This document shows, piece by piece, positions 45,001 through 55,549 of a stretch of DNA of 64,000 bases (position 1 is the stretch's first letter; the number at the start of each line of letters is the position of its first letter). The notes under the pieces were generated by a model. The model was given only the letters and a program-made list of their open reading frames with translations, ran no database searches and was not told the origin of the DNA. Made by a program: the position numbers and the translations under genes. Source of the DNA: Hormiphora californensis (taxonomy: Eukaryota > Ctenophora > Tentaculata > Cydippida > Pleurobrachiidae); contig CM035358.1 of the NCBI GenBank assembly GCA_020137815.1, positions 7,298,733 through 7,362,732 of the forward strand, read 5' to 3'.

Positions 45001-47814
45001 GGGGGGGGTTAGTAGGAGTACAGGTCAGTCTCTAACGTCTCCTGTGGAATGGGGGGAATAGAGGTTAGTAGAGGTTAATAAACTTGGAAATGGAGAAGTC
45101 TTTTAGGGTGAGTATATTACTTAACATAAACACTAAAATTTACCGGTTCGGGGTTTAGGCTAAGTCGTATGGTATCTCTTATGTGCCTGTCCAGAATGTT
45201 CAGCAGCCGAACTAACCGATCCTGAACAGTGGGACAGTGTTAGGGAAAATACAATTACACAAATACGAAGAAAGTTAAAGTTGATAGAACAGGAGAACAT
45301 CAGAAAGATTCCCCAAACAGAGACAGGTGGACGAACCTGGGGTATACAGTTCATGATTTTCATTTGCTTCAATTTAGCTGCCTCAGCAGATAGGAGTTCC
45401 AGTTTACGGAGTGAGAGAAGGGTTTCAGGAGACGGCTCCCACTCCTCTTCGTCTTTACCAACTGGACAGGAAATGAGATCTGTTTTAGTTGATGACTACA
45501 GGGAAATGCGATGTTTTGGTGAGATAGTTTGAAAAAAATTTACAACTAAAGTGGAGCATCCCAAGATACGTTGTCACAGGGGGACGGGGTATAACAGCTG
45601 TGGGGGGGGGGGATTTACCGAGTTTGAAGTTTTCAGGGACCATCTCGTCCTCGTGCTCAAAGATAATCTCAATAAGTTTAGAGAACCGTTTGAAACTAGC
45701 AGATTGTAGTGGATCGCTCAAATCATCCTCTATGTGAAGTTGCTGTTTCGCCTGCTCTGCCTCCTTCTTTTTTCTGTTGGCTCGCTCCACTGGAAATACA
45801 ATAGTTATGGTCAATGGTGAGGGCAAGAAACAAGAAAATAAACTGGAAATATGGTGGTGAACAAAGGGTATCAGTGTGTGCAACTAGAGACGGTCTCAAC
45901 TCAGTTAATTGATTGGTTCAATCGTAACTGCTGATCAGGAAAACCAATTATCTAACTCACATTTAATATCCCGAAGTGTCTTAGTCTTCCCGTCATCTCT
46001 CTTTATCAAACTAATCTTCTTGGGTTTCACCTCAAAATCTGGGTCTTCTTCCTCAGCTTGGTCCTTTTCATCCTCGTCCGGAGAATACAGATCTTCATCT
46101 GAGGGAGGGAGAGGGGGTTGGGAGAGAAAATATTGAGAAACTTAAGGTCACAACGGGAAGGCTGTGTTGCGTGTATGATATCTGCAGACAGTAGATGTGA
46201 TACAGGGACGAAAAGAAATCCTAGAAATTTCCCAGTACCTGTTTCATCCTGCTGCTGCTCCTCTTCATTCGCTACAAAATCTTCAGGCTCCTCAGCAGGC
46301 TCAGCTATATTCTCAGGTTTTAAATCCTCCAATTTCACAGCTATCTTCTCTCCCTCCTTTTCCTCCTCCTCATCTATACTAAAATCATCCTTTTTCTGGT
46401 GTTTCTTGAGGTTGAATTTGGCAGGTTGTGCTGTACTCTTCTTCATGTTTCGAGGTTTTATCTTTTCATCCCCATCCTCTGCAGCCTGTTTCTTGTGAGA
46501 TAGCAGGTAGTCTAGTTCTTCTGTCTCTATCTGCCGCTGGGATTTCTCTGGTACTGAGGTTTTGTTTTTGTTCTTTTTTTCCAGGAGGTCATCCACCATG
46601 AACGAAGGAGCTTTCGTTGGTGTCTTGGAATCTTTCTGGGGATAGGAAGGAGGAGATTGTCAGCATTCTAGCGATAGGTTCGCATTGTGTTGAGAACAAA
46701 AACAACGTGCGTCCGCGCGCCCTTCGAAAAGATCCTGAGGTATTGAAACGATTGACTTTCAATGGTAGCGCGCGCAATTCTGCTAGTCCTTTGGGTGTTC
46801 TTACAAAATTGTCCCAGACTGAAGGGTTTTGAGCGCGAACCACTAGGAGGCGACAGACACAGAGAGAAAGAGGTGACAGAGAGACAAGTGACACCCACCT
46901 TTCCCTTTGACCCATTAACTGCTGCGGCTCCGTTTACATCTTTCCGGGATTTGTTCCGTGGTGTACCAGCGATGTTGTTAAAGACTTGGGGTGTTCGTTT
47001 TAGAATGGTTTTAACTAGTTGCGGGTAATGCTCTGAGCTGTCTTCAGCCTTATCACGTTGTTCATTCTTCAGTTCACTGGAAAATAATATCAACATGTTT
47101 AAATTGTTAACATTTAACATCATGTTAACATGTTAACGGATTCAAATCTTGAGATGTCACGTGATAGAAACTAAACTTTAATGTACTATTAATACGTGTT
47201 CTATGTCACGTATATTATGTCACGTACATGTGTTGAGTGCTGACGCTGTCGATAGCTTCAGTAACATGGGTCAGGAGCAGAGCAGAGAACTTGCTGCCCA
47301 ATAGCTGTGATTTCTCTGTTACCAGCGAACTGAGGGGTGTTAGGACAGTGTGAGAAAGGAGATTAGAATTTGGGGATTGACAGCCCCCCCCCCCCCCTAT
47401 CAGCGGCATCTAAATGTCACTTAGTTCCCTGTTCCGTGTTTCGAAATATTTTGTCTAGACCCGCGGTGAGAGGGTCGAGCAAAGCAAACTCAGCCCTCAG
47501 GTCATAAAAAGGGGACAGCTGCCTCCGCGGTAGAAGCATGGTCCCATTATAGGGTAAGAGAGCGATTGAATTCCAAATTTAGGGCCACTAACACAGCCGA
47601 CCGAAGTAACATGCCCCCTGATTATCAATTAGTTGATTAATTAATTGACTAACCTGAATAGCAAGGACCGTTCTTGTGTAGAAGGGATGGGGGAGGGGAA
47701 TGGTAGTTGAGGTAGTACATCACATAGAGAGGTAACACCGCACAGAGATACCCTCTCTAATGTCACCTTCTCCCCACCTCCCTCTACAGGCTTATCTAGC
47801 TTATCGTCCTCCAT
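30084..47814 (-). CDS. NIPBL: NIPBL/SCC2 cohesin loader
   Basis: 35 minus-strand exons splice in one frame to 1963 aa: 47814-47654, 47329-47228, 47076-46899, 46635-46239, 46098-45961, 45789-45619, 45461-45337, 45221-45144, 44986-44866, 44696-44589, 44401-44250, 44045-43870, 43771-43645, 43479-43359, 43225-43052, 42928-42807, 42642-42511, 42346-42230, 41940-41845, 41388-41239, 41141-41053, 40872-40671, 40494-40333, 39117-38983, 38822-38672, 38540-38424, 38307-38151, 38002-37891, 37767-37551, 37450-37271, 37189-36957, 36741-36258, 36101-35716, 34104-34006, 30305-30084. It loads cohesin on chromatin with MAU2. The N-terminal MAU2-binding motif is seen (SLCDVLPQLPFPSPIPS), then a charged linker (46239-47076), HEAT repeats (EDVIERTVQFMRFHL; VRKRVIKILRDVCVQQPNFP) and the conserved C-terminal block (PVRGFR; LLYIADNLAHMSYQ), ending in a basic/acidic tail. 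It is shorter than human NIPBL (about 2800 aa), mainly in the disordered N-terminal region. It starts 290 bp downstream of the H6PD stop. Confidence 0.97.
30349..33893. mobile_element. 3.5-kb foldback with TAGATACCC satellite core (last NIPBL intron)
   Basis: Arms of ~780 bp (30349-31140 and about 33110-33893) start TAGTCTGGTGGAAACATGTC, with ACAG on each outer side (possible 4-bp TSD). Each arm has two tandem copies of a unit containing GGAATGGAGTAGAGAGGT,  GTGTACAGGATCAACACG and AGTCTCTA. The interior is a TAGATACCC tandem array that itself inverts half-way. Non-coding. Confidence 0.85.
31148..33110. repeat. CTACTAGATACCCCTCTGACC tandem array, inverted at its centre
   Basis: Degenerate 18-40 bp units (CTACTAGATACCC, CTACCTGATACCCCTCTGAC) run forward to about 31990. 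After a ~240-bp unique loop they run forward again to 32450, then as the complement to 33110. Confidence 0.85.
34197..34278 (-). tRNA. tRNA-Ser (AGA)
   Basis: An 82-nt cloverleaf on the minus strand: acceptor GCGGACG pairs with CGTTCGC (one G-U), D-loop GTGGCCGAGTGGTTAAGGC (A box), anticodon loop CTAGAAA (AGA), a class II variable arm, and GGTTCGAATCC (B box). A discriminator G ends it, and a TTTTTT run just downstream serves as Pol III terminator. It lies within the NIPBL intron between exons 33 and 34, same strand. Confidence 0.95.
34366..35612 (-). mobile_element. Foldback-headed dispersed repeat, copy B
   Basis: Inverted orientation of the repeat at 9638-10952: it begins ATCACTGCGCTGGCAAGCGC and ends with the inverted pair 35297-35365/35545-35612 around a (GA)n core (35408-35483). 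Lies in a NIPBL intron. Confidence 0.8.
38036..38125. repeat. Three ~37-bp tandem units in a NIPBL intron
   Basis: CATGTCCAAATAAGGCAATC is repeated three times with CACGTGCT/CACGAGCT spacers, next to the acceptor of exon 38002-37891. Confidence 0.8.
39191..40281 (-). mobile_element. Foldback-headed dispersed repeat, copy C (diverged)
   Basis: Starts with the same ATCACTGCGCTGGCAAGCGC hairpin as copy B. The inverted head is at about 40085-40135/40208-40281 (TAGGCCGGAAAGGTTGCCC), with a unique spacer instead of a microsatellite. Lies in a NIPBL intron. Confidence 0.75.
41500..41845. repeat. GTTAACCTACCACTACTAC minisatellite
   Basis: About ten variable 30-40 bp units of CTACTACTAGTAACTAGTGT with TAACCTACC. 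They run up to the donor of NIPBL exon 41940-41845, whose donor is GTAGGTTAAC, i.e. the unit starts at the donor. Confidence 0.8.
41960..42215. repeat. GAGAGATTGTTACTTTAACT minisatellite
   Basis: About eight units of variable length in the NIPBL intron next to exon 42346-42230. Confidence 0.8.
44014..44155. repeat. Three tandem copies of a NIPBL splice acceptor
   Basis: Units of 55-60 bp, each containing the exon start codons (ISTLSVSP on the minus strand), the acceptor CCCCTCAG and upstream pyrimidines. The copy at 44045 is used in the model because only it continues into the exon. Confidence 0.85.
44965..45045. repeat. Duplicated NIPBL splice acceptor (51-bp unit)
   Basis: TACAGGTCAGTCTCTAACGT with CTCCTGTGGA occurs at 44965-44994 and again at 45016-45045, duplicating the acceptor and first codons of exon 44986-44866. 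Confidence 0.85.
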
Positions 47815-48104
47815 TGCATGCCATAGCAGTGTAACAACTACCTTATAGCACTATTATAGAGAGATATGGGGTGAGATTTGGGGGGGGGTTGAGAGATTGT
47901 GGGCGAGATTGGGGGATTTGTATTACTCAGGGGGATATAATGGGTGGGATCAAGGCTAGAAACTTTATAATAAACATTGTCTATCAACAGAAAAGAAATA
48001 CAATAATCTGAAACAAATCAAAATCAAACAAAACCCAACATCAACAACTAAAACAGCTCTAAAACTCTGCCACTTGAAAACAGCCGACTGTTATTGATTT
48101 AACA

Positions 48105-50396
48105 TTAAAACAGCTCCTTCTGAACATATAGCACCATTTTCTCCGCTGCCCCAACCCTCAACACAGGCATCTCACTCCCCTCACCACCTCCTCTTATCAC
48201 ATCCACCACACCCCTCTTCTCCTCTCCACCCACTACCACTACAACCACCACTCTGCTTCTATTGATCAAGTCCAGGGTGACAGTAACCCGGTCCGAGGAG
48301 TGAGGGGCATTAACAGATGAGATAAGAAGGAAGTCTGGTGTTGAGTGTAGTGTTGTTGAGGTAGGGAACAGCGAGGCAATATGACCATCTGAACCAACAC
48401 CAAGAATAACAAAATCAAACCTCCGGGCTGGGATATAGGATTCGAATTCTCGTTGGAAATTATCCAGGTCCCCACAACCTGCCTCTGTGACAGGTAGCAA
48501 ATGAATTATGACATCATCGCCAATAAAATCTGCAAAATACCGTGTGAGATCGAGAGAATTTCTAAATTCCTCTTTACACCTCTCATCAATCTGCCAAATG
48601 TGAACTTTCCTCTGTCCCTTTTTCAGTTGATCCTTTGAAACTAGAAGGTGCTTGTAAACTCCGAGTATTGAACTCCCCCCTGCTATACCAACATGAAAAT
48701 CATCACCCTCACTATCCTGCAGTAACTGCAACAAATCCCTAACCACATTCCTATAGATATCATCCTCACTCAAAGTGGTTAACCTATAACCACCTGCAAC
48801 CACCGCACCACTGGGTTCTGGGTCAAGGACAGGAAGGTTGCGGGGAACTAAAAACCTTCCAACCACTTCAACCTCGAGTGTGGTTTTGTCTGGGTGAGTG
48901 GTTAGTGGGGTGGGAAGGGATATGATATAGTCCCAGAGGTCCCAAGATGCCAGGGTAGATGGGATAGAGGGGAGGAGGGATTTAGTTCCTGTTATCACAT
49001 TATGAAGGAGCACCTCATAGCTGTTATTTGAGATATCAATATCACTAGGTAGAAGGTTGTTACCAGCAAAACTAATTCTCGGTGGTTTAAAGGATACTTC
49101 TAACACACTCCCACTCTTATACACCACCCTTATCTCCTTCCTCTCACTACCCTGTGATTTACCTGAGGTCAAGATAATTGGAATCCCATTCCATTCTGGG
49201 AGTTCAGAAAACAGGAGAACTGATGCAAATGTAGGGGTGTTAGTTGGATGTCCAACGTGTTCCTGGTAAGAATGGTACTGTCCTGCTACAACTTGGTGTT
49301 TATTTGGTCGGGTTAGAGATTGGAGAACCTCAGTTTTATCTCTCCTCCCTCCCCGGGTTAGGACCAACAGCGCCAGTTCTGTTACATGGTTCTGAAGCAT
49401 GTCTCTAAACACCCCACTGGCATCATAATACACTGCCCGACCCTCACAATCGAGAGATTCTAGTAGTGCCACCTCAATAGAAGACACCTCACTGACAGGG
49501 TCTGATAACAAGTTGTGTGAGGTGATTATCTGGGGTAGAAGCTGTGTGATAGATTTACCAAGATAGTGATCCACTAGATATATCTCTTCCTCAGCAATTA
49601 GACTTTGCAGGGAGGAGAACAGGTCCTCGGCACTGGATTTAGAATATCCAAAGGGTTTTTCCACCGCTATACGGGGGTTGCTGCAGTGCTTTGAAATCAG
49701 CTGAGCAGTGCTGACAAACGCAGATGGAGGGATGGAGAGATAGAATATTATCTTGTCAGAGGATGGGATAGTGGCACAGAATGATTTGAAGTGGTCCTCT
49801 GTTTTTAGCTGGAGATACTCAACAGAGGAATGGAATGTAAGACGTTTAGAAAGGATTGCAGAGAGGTATTGTTGTGATTGTTCTGATGATGTAGCTACAA
49901 CTGATTTGATCCAGTCCTCAGCTTTACCAGGATCGTCCACCCAACTATTAAGAACTGATTTGATATTTGGTAGTCCTGTTTTAACCAACTTCTCACCAGA
50001 TTTGACCATCCCCGACAACTTGCCAGGCAAAGTCTGCTGCCACCCCATCACTTTACCAACTACTGATTGAAATCCATCCCTAGGCCTTATCAACTGCCTC
50101 CTCTGTTGACCGTGGCACCTCAATCAATTTACCCAACTCCCCAACACTCCTCCATAACTCCTTGTCTAACACACCTTTAGGGAACTGTTCTAAGTATCTC
50201 ATCTAGCATTCTCCCTCCCTCCTCAGGAGACTGCCTGCTCGCACCATATATCCGTAGCCCAGGGGTGTAGTCATGTATATAGAGCCGACCAGAGGTATTT
50301 CCTAGCAAGATCACCAAGACTCCCAAGTAGCACGAAGTGAGTGGTAGAAGAGTGTGCAAGGGATACAAGGAATAGGAACAATAGGATATATCTCAT
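48105..50396 (-). CDS. H6PD: ER hexose-6-phosphate dehydrogenase / 6-phosphogluconolactonase
   Basis: Intronless minus-strand gene. From ATG 50396 a signal peptide (MRYILLFLFLVSLAHSS) leads into the NADP-binding VLLGSLGDLARKYLWSALY. Then three successive +1 shifts (near 50280, 50200 and 50090) interrupt the frame before an intact stretch of over 650 codons. That stretch holds the dehydrogenase motifs AVEKPFG and VDHYLGK (catalytic His/Lys), and a C-terminal lactonase domain with VGIAGGSS, IDERC and ILGVGSDGHIASLFP. The bifunctional enzyme makes NADPH in the ER lumen from glucose-6-phosphate. All three intermediate segments still read as homologous protein (e.g. IHDYTPGLRIYGASR). The shifts sum to one codon, so the first and last frames agree. 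Sequence errors or early decay are both possible; a retrocopy origin would explain the lack of introns. No KDEL-type tail (ends YVQKELF). Confidence 0.93.
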
Positions 50397-50658
50397 TTAG
50401 AGGGTGCTTAAGGTGGGTGTTTGTGTGGTTAACGTTTTGGAATAATGGGGGTGTTTGACGGGGGTGGAAGAAAGGAAAACGCAGTTCGTTTGTTTTGCTA
50501 TAAGAAGAATAAATTAAATTTAAATTACTGTGCTGTCGGTTTAAAAATGTTAAAACAGATCCTCATCCCATCAAAAGATATCCTCAGTGTGTTTCTTAGA
50601 GAAATCCTCATCACGCGGGGGGACTATATCTCTCCCTTCTTCCCATTATCATCCCTGT

Positions 50659-51275
50659 CTAGATGAGTAGTTTCTCTATGGCTCCATGGATGGTTTGGAT
50701 CTGGGGTTTCAGCTGGGACCCCTCGTTAACGGTGACAGTAGCGGCAACCACTGCTCGGCTCACTCCGCAAGCACGACCTGACGAAATATTGGGGTTAGGG
50801 TTGCCTGGCTAGATTGTGTTTCGGGCGCCCCGCACCCGAAACTCCTTTACAAATGAAAAGGGAGGGTTAGAACATAACAAGGTTAGGGATGCGAGATATA
50901 GGGGATGAAGTGGTAAGATGGGTAATGGAGGGTCGACGAGGGGTCTATTGATGACATTCTGAGGATTATTCTATCTATCAAACTGTTCCTTGAACACTTA
51001 CCAAGGGCTTGTTTGCTCCGGACGAACACGTAAGGGATGTTCTTGTCCTCACACAGAAGGGGAATGTGCAGAAGAATCTCAATGGGGTTAGCATCAGCTG
51101 CCATGATAACAAACTCTGCAATTCCTCGGTTCAGGCACTTAGTGGACTCGTTAGCACCTTTCTTGACCTGTTTGTAGTTGACTGCCTGTTGTACCAGATC
51201 CAGAATGTTAGTTGTCAGGTTTGAGTCAGCGAGGGGGTAAGCCCTGGGGTTAACGGAATCGTCTCCAGCCATCAT
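50659..51275 (-). CDS. SNU13: NHP2-like protein 1 / SNU13 (15.5K)
   Basis: Two exons, 51275-51002 and 50777-50659, give 130 aa (family 128). The L7Ae/NHP2 kink-turn-binding domain is complete: [52 protein letters not shown], then [14 protein letters not shown]. It binds the U4 snRNA 5' stem-loop and box C/D snoRNAs in the nucleus. ATG at 51275 or 51272 are both possible (MMAGDD). Very tight spacing: 262 bp to the H6PD start and about 640 bp from the upstream gene's stop. Confidence 0.98.
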
Positions 51276-51680
51276 CTCTCTGCCTAATAAGCTTCACGGA
51301 GATCTAAAACAGTTAGCTTAGGTTAATCAATGGTGTTTCAATCAATATTGATATGTCGCTGTCTCGTTCAAAAACCGATAGCGACCGGCCTAATTCGCAG
51401 TTTCCGGCTTTTGGTCAAAATCAAAATTCCAAATAATATCATGGCCGCTCTATTCGTCCCTTACGAGCCGGGAGCGCACTGCGCAAGAGGGCAAGTCAAA
51501 AGAGCCGTCAGCCGCTCAATTCACGACAGAGGACCGAAAAAATCGGTCACTTTCGATTTAAATTTTTTTTCCGACGTCGCGAACATTTTGTTTTCGAAAC
51601 TTCAAAAAGTATAAAATCAAACAATTGAGCTTAAATAATTAAGCCGCGCCGCGCGTTTTCTTTGCGCGTTCAACAAATTA
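51276..51680. promoter_or_regulatory. Probable SNU13 promoter region
   Basis: Local CpG-containing stretch (CGTCGCG, GCCGCGCCGCGCG) with a YY1-like ATCATGGCCGC at about 51438-51448. The short plus-strand open frame starting at that ATG has no recognisable family and is more likely regulatory sequence. Inference from position and composition. Confidence 0.35.
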
Positions 51681-51914
51681 GCGCTGGAAAGTGCCAGGGA
51701 ATCTTGACCCTTCACCTGTTATGTATTACCCTGTATCCAATGGATGCTCCAAGCTGTGTAGTTATTAAAACTACAGCTCTAAGTCAAACGAATTTACTAA
51801 ACAATAACACTTTCTTCAGTGGAAAATGAAAACAAATTCAAACTGATTCAAAATATGCTTCATAATCAGGCAAATTAGAGTCCATCACTCCATCGATTCT
51901 TTAACTGGGCAAAA

Positions 51915-54900
51915 TCAATAATCTTCCGGAGTTTTGTAGTCGAACTTCTTCTCTTTTTTATCTGAAAAAAGAGGTTTGTGTAACCTGGGTTTTTTTTACT
52001 GGGAGTTTAATTTCAATTGGGGATCCGTGATCCGCTGCCATACTGCTAGCCAGAGTCGAAACTTTTCAGGATCCTGCCCTTCGATTCTTCGAAGCATGAG
52101 AAGGGCAGGATGGGAAGGGGTCATCATTGCATCATGCAGCTGATTTGTTACTAACCACAAGTTCGGACGGAGCAATAATCCCAGCGATGGAAGAGGTTGG
52201 TAGTATAACACCAGATATCATCTTCTGACGCGTCTGGGTTCCTAGATAGGCAGAATTATATTGTTTGGATTGAGGGGAGGGGAAGGGTATTTCGGGGGAG
52301 AGAAGAGGGGCAATTCACAAGTTTGTAACTGATCTCTATAACGTCCTAAAACAAAATACTCTTAAAATTACCTGCATTTGTTGTGATTTCCCACGCTATA
52401 CTCATGTGGGTGAGGGAAGTTGGAAGCCCAATTCTGGCAGGTGTACCCTCCCACTGTGGTGCTCACATCCCCAAGGTATCCAACTCCATCACCACGTGCC
52501 TTACAGTCCACGTTCCAAACTAGGGAGATTGTTAAAGGTTGACAAGATACCTAAAACTTTTTGTATATCGTCTTATTTTGATTTATCATTAATTTTCAGC
52601 ATTTTTTCAGAATTTTTTATCGGCTAGAAAAAAATTCGAAATAGGGGGTCTACCGATATTGTCAGCACTGGTTTTACTGGGCACACTCACTGCGTCTCGC
52701 AAATTGAAATTCACGTTTCCGGTTCCTCAAAAGATAGCTACTTGATCTTAGTTGTGTTGGATTGGTCTCAATAAGACCTTTCCAACGCTACCAAAACGGT
52801 TTCTGTATCTCATCAGGAACCGGAGATATTACATACGGTATCAATTTTTAAATTGCGCCTCTCGTTTATCAGTAGACCCCCTATTTTGCACATATTTCTA
52901 GCCGACAAAAAATTCTGAAAAAATACTGAAAATTAATGATAAATCAAAATAAGACGATATACGAAAAGTTTTAGGTATCTTGTCAACCTTTAAAGTGGTT
53001 TAGATTTCCAGTGACATATGAGGACAAATATCACACTGTTATTTCCACCATACAAACATAGAGTACCCCAAGTAAAAGCTTGGATAAAACCATTAAAACC
53101 TCTCTTATCTAGGTCTCAGTACGGCCATAATGCCTGCCACAATGACCCCCCCCCCCTACCGCACAGTATGGCCATCATGGACATGAAGCACAATATCACA
53201 TGATGTCTAGACGTGAAGCACAATATGATCGGAGAGAGAGAGAGCTTGATTGATACCACCCACCGAGTGTTCTATATGCAGTTATGCAATAAATGTATGG
53301 TATTTGTGTCTCTCATATTGGTGGTCATCTCATTCTCTCTATGGGACCGGAAATAGGCAAGGAGAGAGAGACGAGAATGGAGGAGAAAGGGGGACGGATA
53401 CAGAGAGGGAGGAGATAGAGAGCGAAGAGAGGAGATAGAGAACGAGAAAAAAGCGTCAGCAGCGTTAGGGGAGCAAGAGCGTCTGAGCTCTCTCTCTAGT
53501 CAATTATCTCTATCTCATCTCTCTTCCTCTCTCTAGCCTCTCTCTCTCTCTCTTCTCTTCTCTTCTCCTCCACATTCTGAATCTCGTTCCATTCAGGACT
53601 TCTCAATTCGTGGGCTCACGATTTGCTTGGACCAGTTGATTCTTAAATAACGTTTGATTGTGCATCAAAAATGCTCATAGATTATGTGAATGATAGCATA
53701 AGCCACGATAGCCGATGGCAATATAAACACATTCTGAATCATTCTTGTATATATAAGTCTCTTTGCTACTCTGTTGAAATTCACTATTGGAGTTTGGCTC
53801 ATGTTACTAGGCGTTATTGATGAGAGGAAGCCCGAGACTCTAATTGCTTGAAATGGTAGTGACAGCCTCATAATTACGACTCAGCGCCCCCCCCCCCCCC
53901 CGGCCCGGCCTCTAAAAGTTGACTAAAATTTTACTGAACTCTTACCACAACGGGGCACGGTGCAAGGTACAGCTCTAGGGTCAGAGTCTCCACCAATGAA
54001 GCAGTAGGGCTCCTTGATTCCCTTCCCAAAGGCTCGGCAATGGTTGTGGTTAGGGTCTGAGGGAGAAAGAGGGTAATGTTCTTGGTTAACTTGCTCGATT
54101 GTTTCAAACCTCATAGGGGATACGTGCAGTTCCCTCTACCAGGAGTCTTGACAAGACGTACCCACATAGAAGTGGTGGATGGGACCAAGCTCCTAAACTT
54201 GACGAATTATACTTACTGTAATCTGGCATGCTAGGTACATCGTTCCAATTCATGCACTTGACCCCATATTTAGTTGTATCAGCCGTTCCGACATATCCCT
54301 CTCCAACTCCTAGCAGGAATTAGGTTATTAAATCCTAGCAGGAAATAGGTTATTAAATCGTAACCCAAATCCACAAGATAAAATTCGAAAATGAACTCCA
54401 TAAAATATAATTGTGCAGTACTGCAGTGTTAGGTGTACTGCACTAGACACTATAATTGGGTTGAATTAGAGGTGTATCTTTATCTAATGCCTAACATATA
54501 ATATCTAAGTGGTGCTTTATCTCTAACCTGTGTGACAAAATACGTTGTTGAACTTTGCCTCAACTACAGAAACCTCAGATAATTCAAAATCTTTTTCCAC
54601 GTCCCCTTCCCTCATCTGAAGTTAGCAATCAATAATACAATGTGGAAACAACTCGACATCATGATTCAGCTGTTCAATAGATATGTATTGAATTTGCATT
54701 TAGATCAGATTGAAGAATCAATCTGGGTGAGTTAGATCAGTTTAATTGTACCTCAAATTGGCCGGTAGATGTACTGATTTCCCAACTTCCTGACACCGCT
54801 CTGATCTTCCCAAGTCCAGCCTCGAATTTCACCTCTGACCGGGTTGCTGACCTGCCGAATCGGGTTTTAGTTTAATGAGAGACACCTAGCACTAAAGAGA

Positions 54901-55549
54901 CACGTTTTTACAACTTTTCACTTATTAATGACATTATTTGAAACATTAAGATTCCTACAAACTCATGTATGGTAACTCATCATATATCTTCAACTCACAG
55001 CCCATTACCATGGTAACCACGGTAACTCACATTACCTGAAGATGTATCTCTCCCCGTTATTCTTCTCCACTACTAGTTTAGGTCCAATGCAGTCAGCCTC
55101 ACTCTCTGAGCTATCAAAGTAGGTGAAGTGGTTGAAAGGACACGGTTTACACTGGGTAGATCCCTCCTCATCGGCATAGGTTCCCTGAAAATACACAAGA
55201 AACATTTAACACTTTAATCAATATCCAATTCATGCACTATAACAGTACTATCCCTGCTTACATTTTTCCATCCCCCGCCCATAAATATCATTTACCAGCT
55301 TTGCTTTAATAGCTGTCTTATCATCTTTCATAGTAAGCTAGCTATAAACTTTATAATAAACGCTGGTAAAATAAATCTTACCCGGGGACACTTGTAGCAG
55401 TATCTACTGTCTACTTCATCTGTAAAGCCTCCCCGGGAACAGGGTATACAGGATCCAGCTGTACTGGTGTAACTCCCCGCTGGACAGACATCAGCAGAGA
55501 TGACACCCAGCACAGATAGAGCCAACAGGAGAACTGTAAAAACTGGCAT
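51915..55549 (-). CDS. Secreted GCC2/GCC3-like, double-kringle protein
   Basis: Nine minus-strand exons: 55549-55382, 55184-55036, 54851-54752, 54615-54528, 54309-54217, 54056-53946, 52519-52372, 52241-52156, 51961-51915. They splice in frame to 329 aa. Order: signal peptide (MPVFTVLLLALSVLGVISA); Cys-rich repeats with CPAGSYTSTAGSCIPCSRG and GTYADEEGSTQCKPCP, typical of ephrin-receptor-like GCC2/GCC3 domains; a Cys-poor beta segment; kringle 1 (GEGYVGTADTTKYGVKCMNW to YCFIGGDSD); kringle 2 (GDGVGYLGDVSTTVGGYTC to DDIWCYTTNLFHRWDYCSVR); and a short charged tail ending DYKTPEDY. No transmembrane segment, GPI signal or protease domain, so it is probably an extracellular binding protein. I know no named orthologue for this domain order. 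Confidence 0.9.
52536..52989. mobile_element. 454-bp MITE with TTAA target site
   Basis: TIR AGGTTGACAAGATACCTAAA with ~125-bp inverted arms, flanked by TTAA (52532-52535 and 52990-52993). This pattern fits piggyBac/Kolobok-type non-autonomous elements. Lies in the intron between the two kringles. Confidence 0.85.
53000..53940. other. Remainder of the inter-kringle intron
   Basis: Purine-rich GAGAGA and CTCTCT stretches (about 53225-53245, 53360-53450, 53510-53570) and a poly-C run near 53887-53900. No exon seen. Confidence 0.5.

Noticed and set aside
51330-51614. Plus-strand 94-aa open frame upstream of SNU13
   Set aside because: No recognised domain, lies in the probable promoter; the ATGGCCGC looks like a YY1-type site rather than a start.
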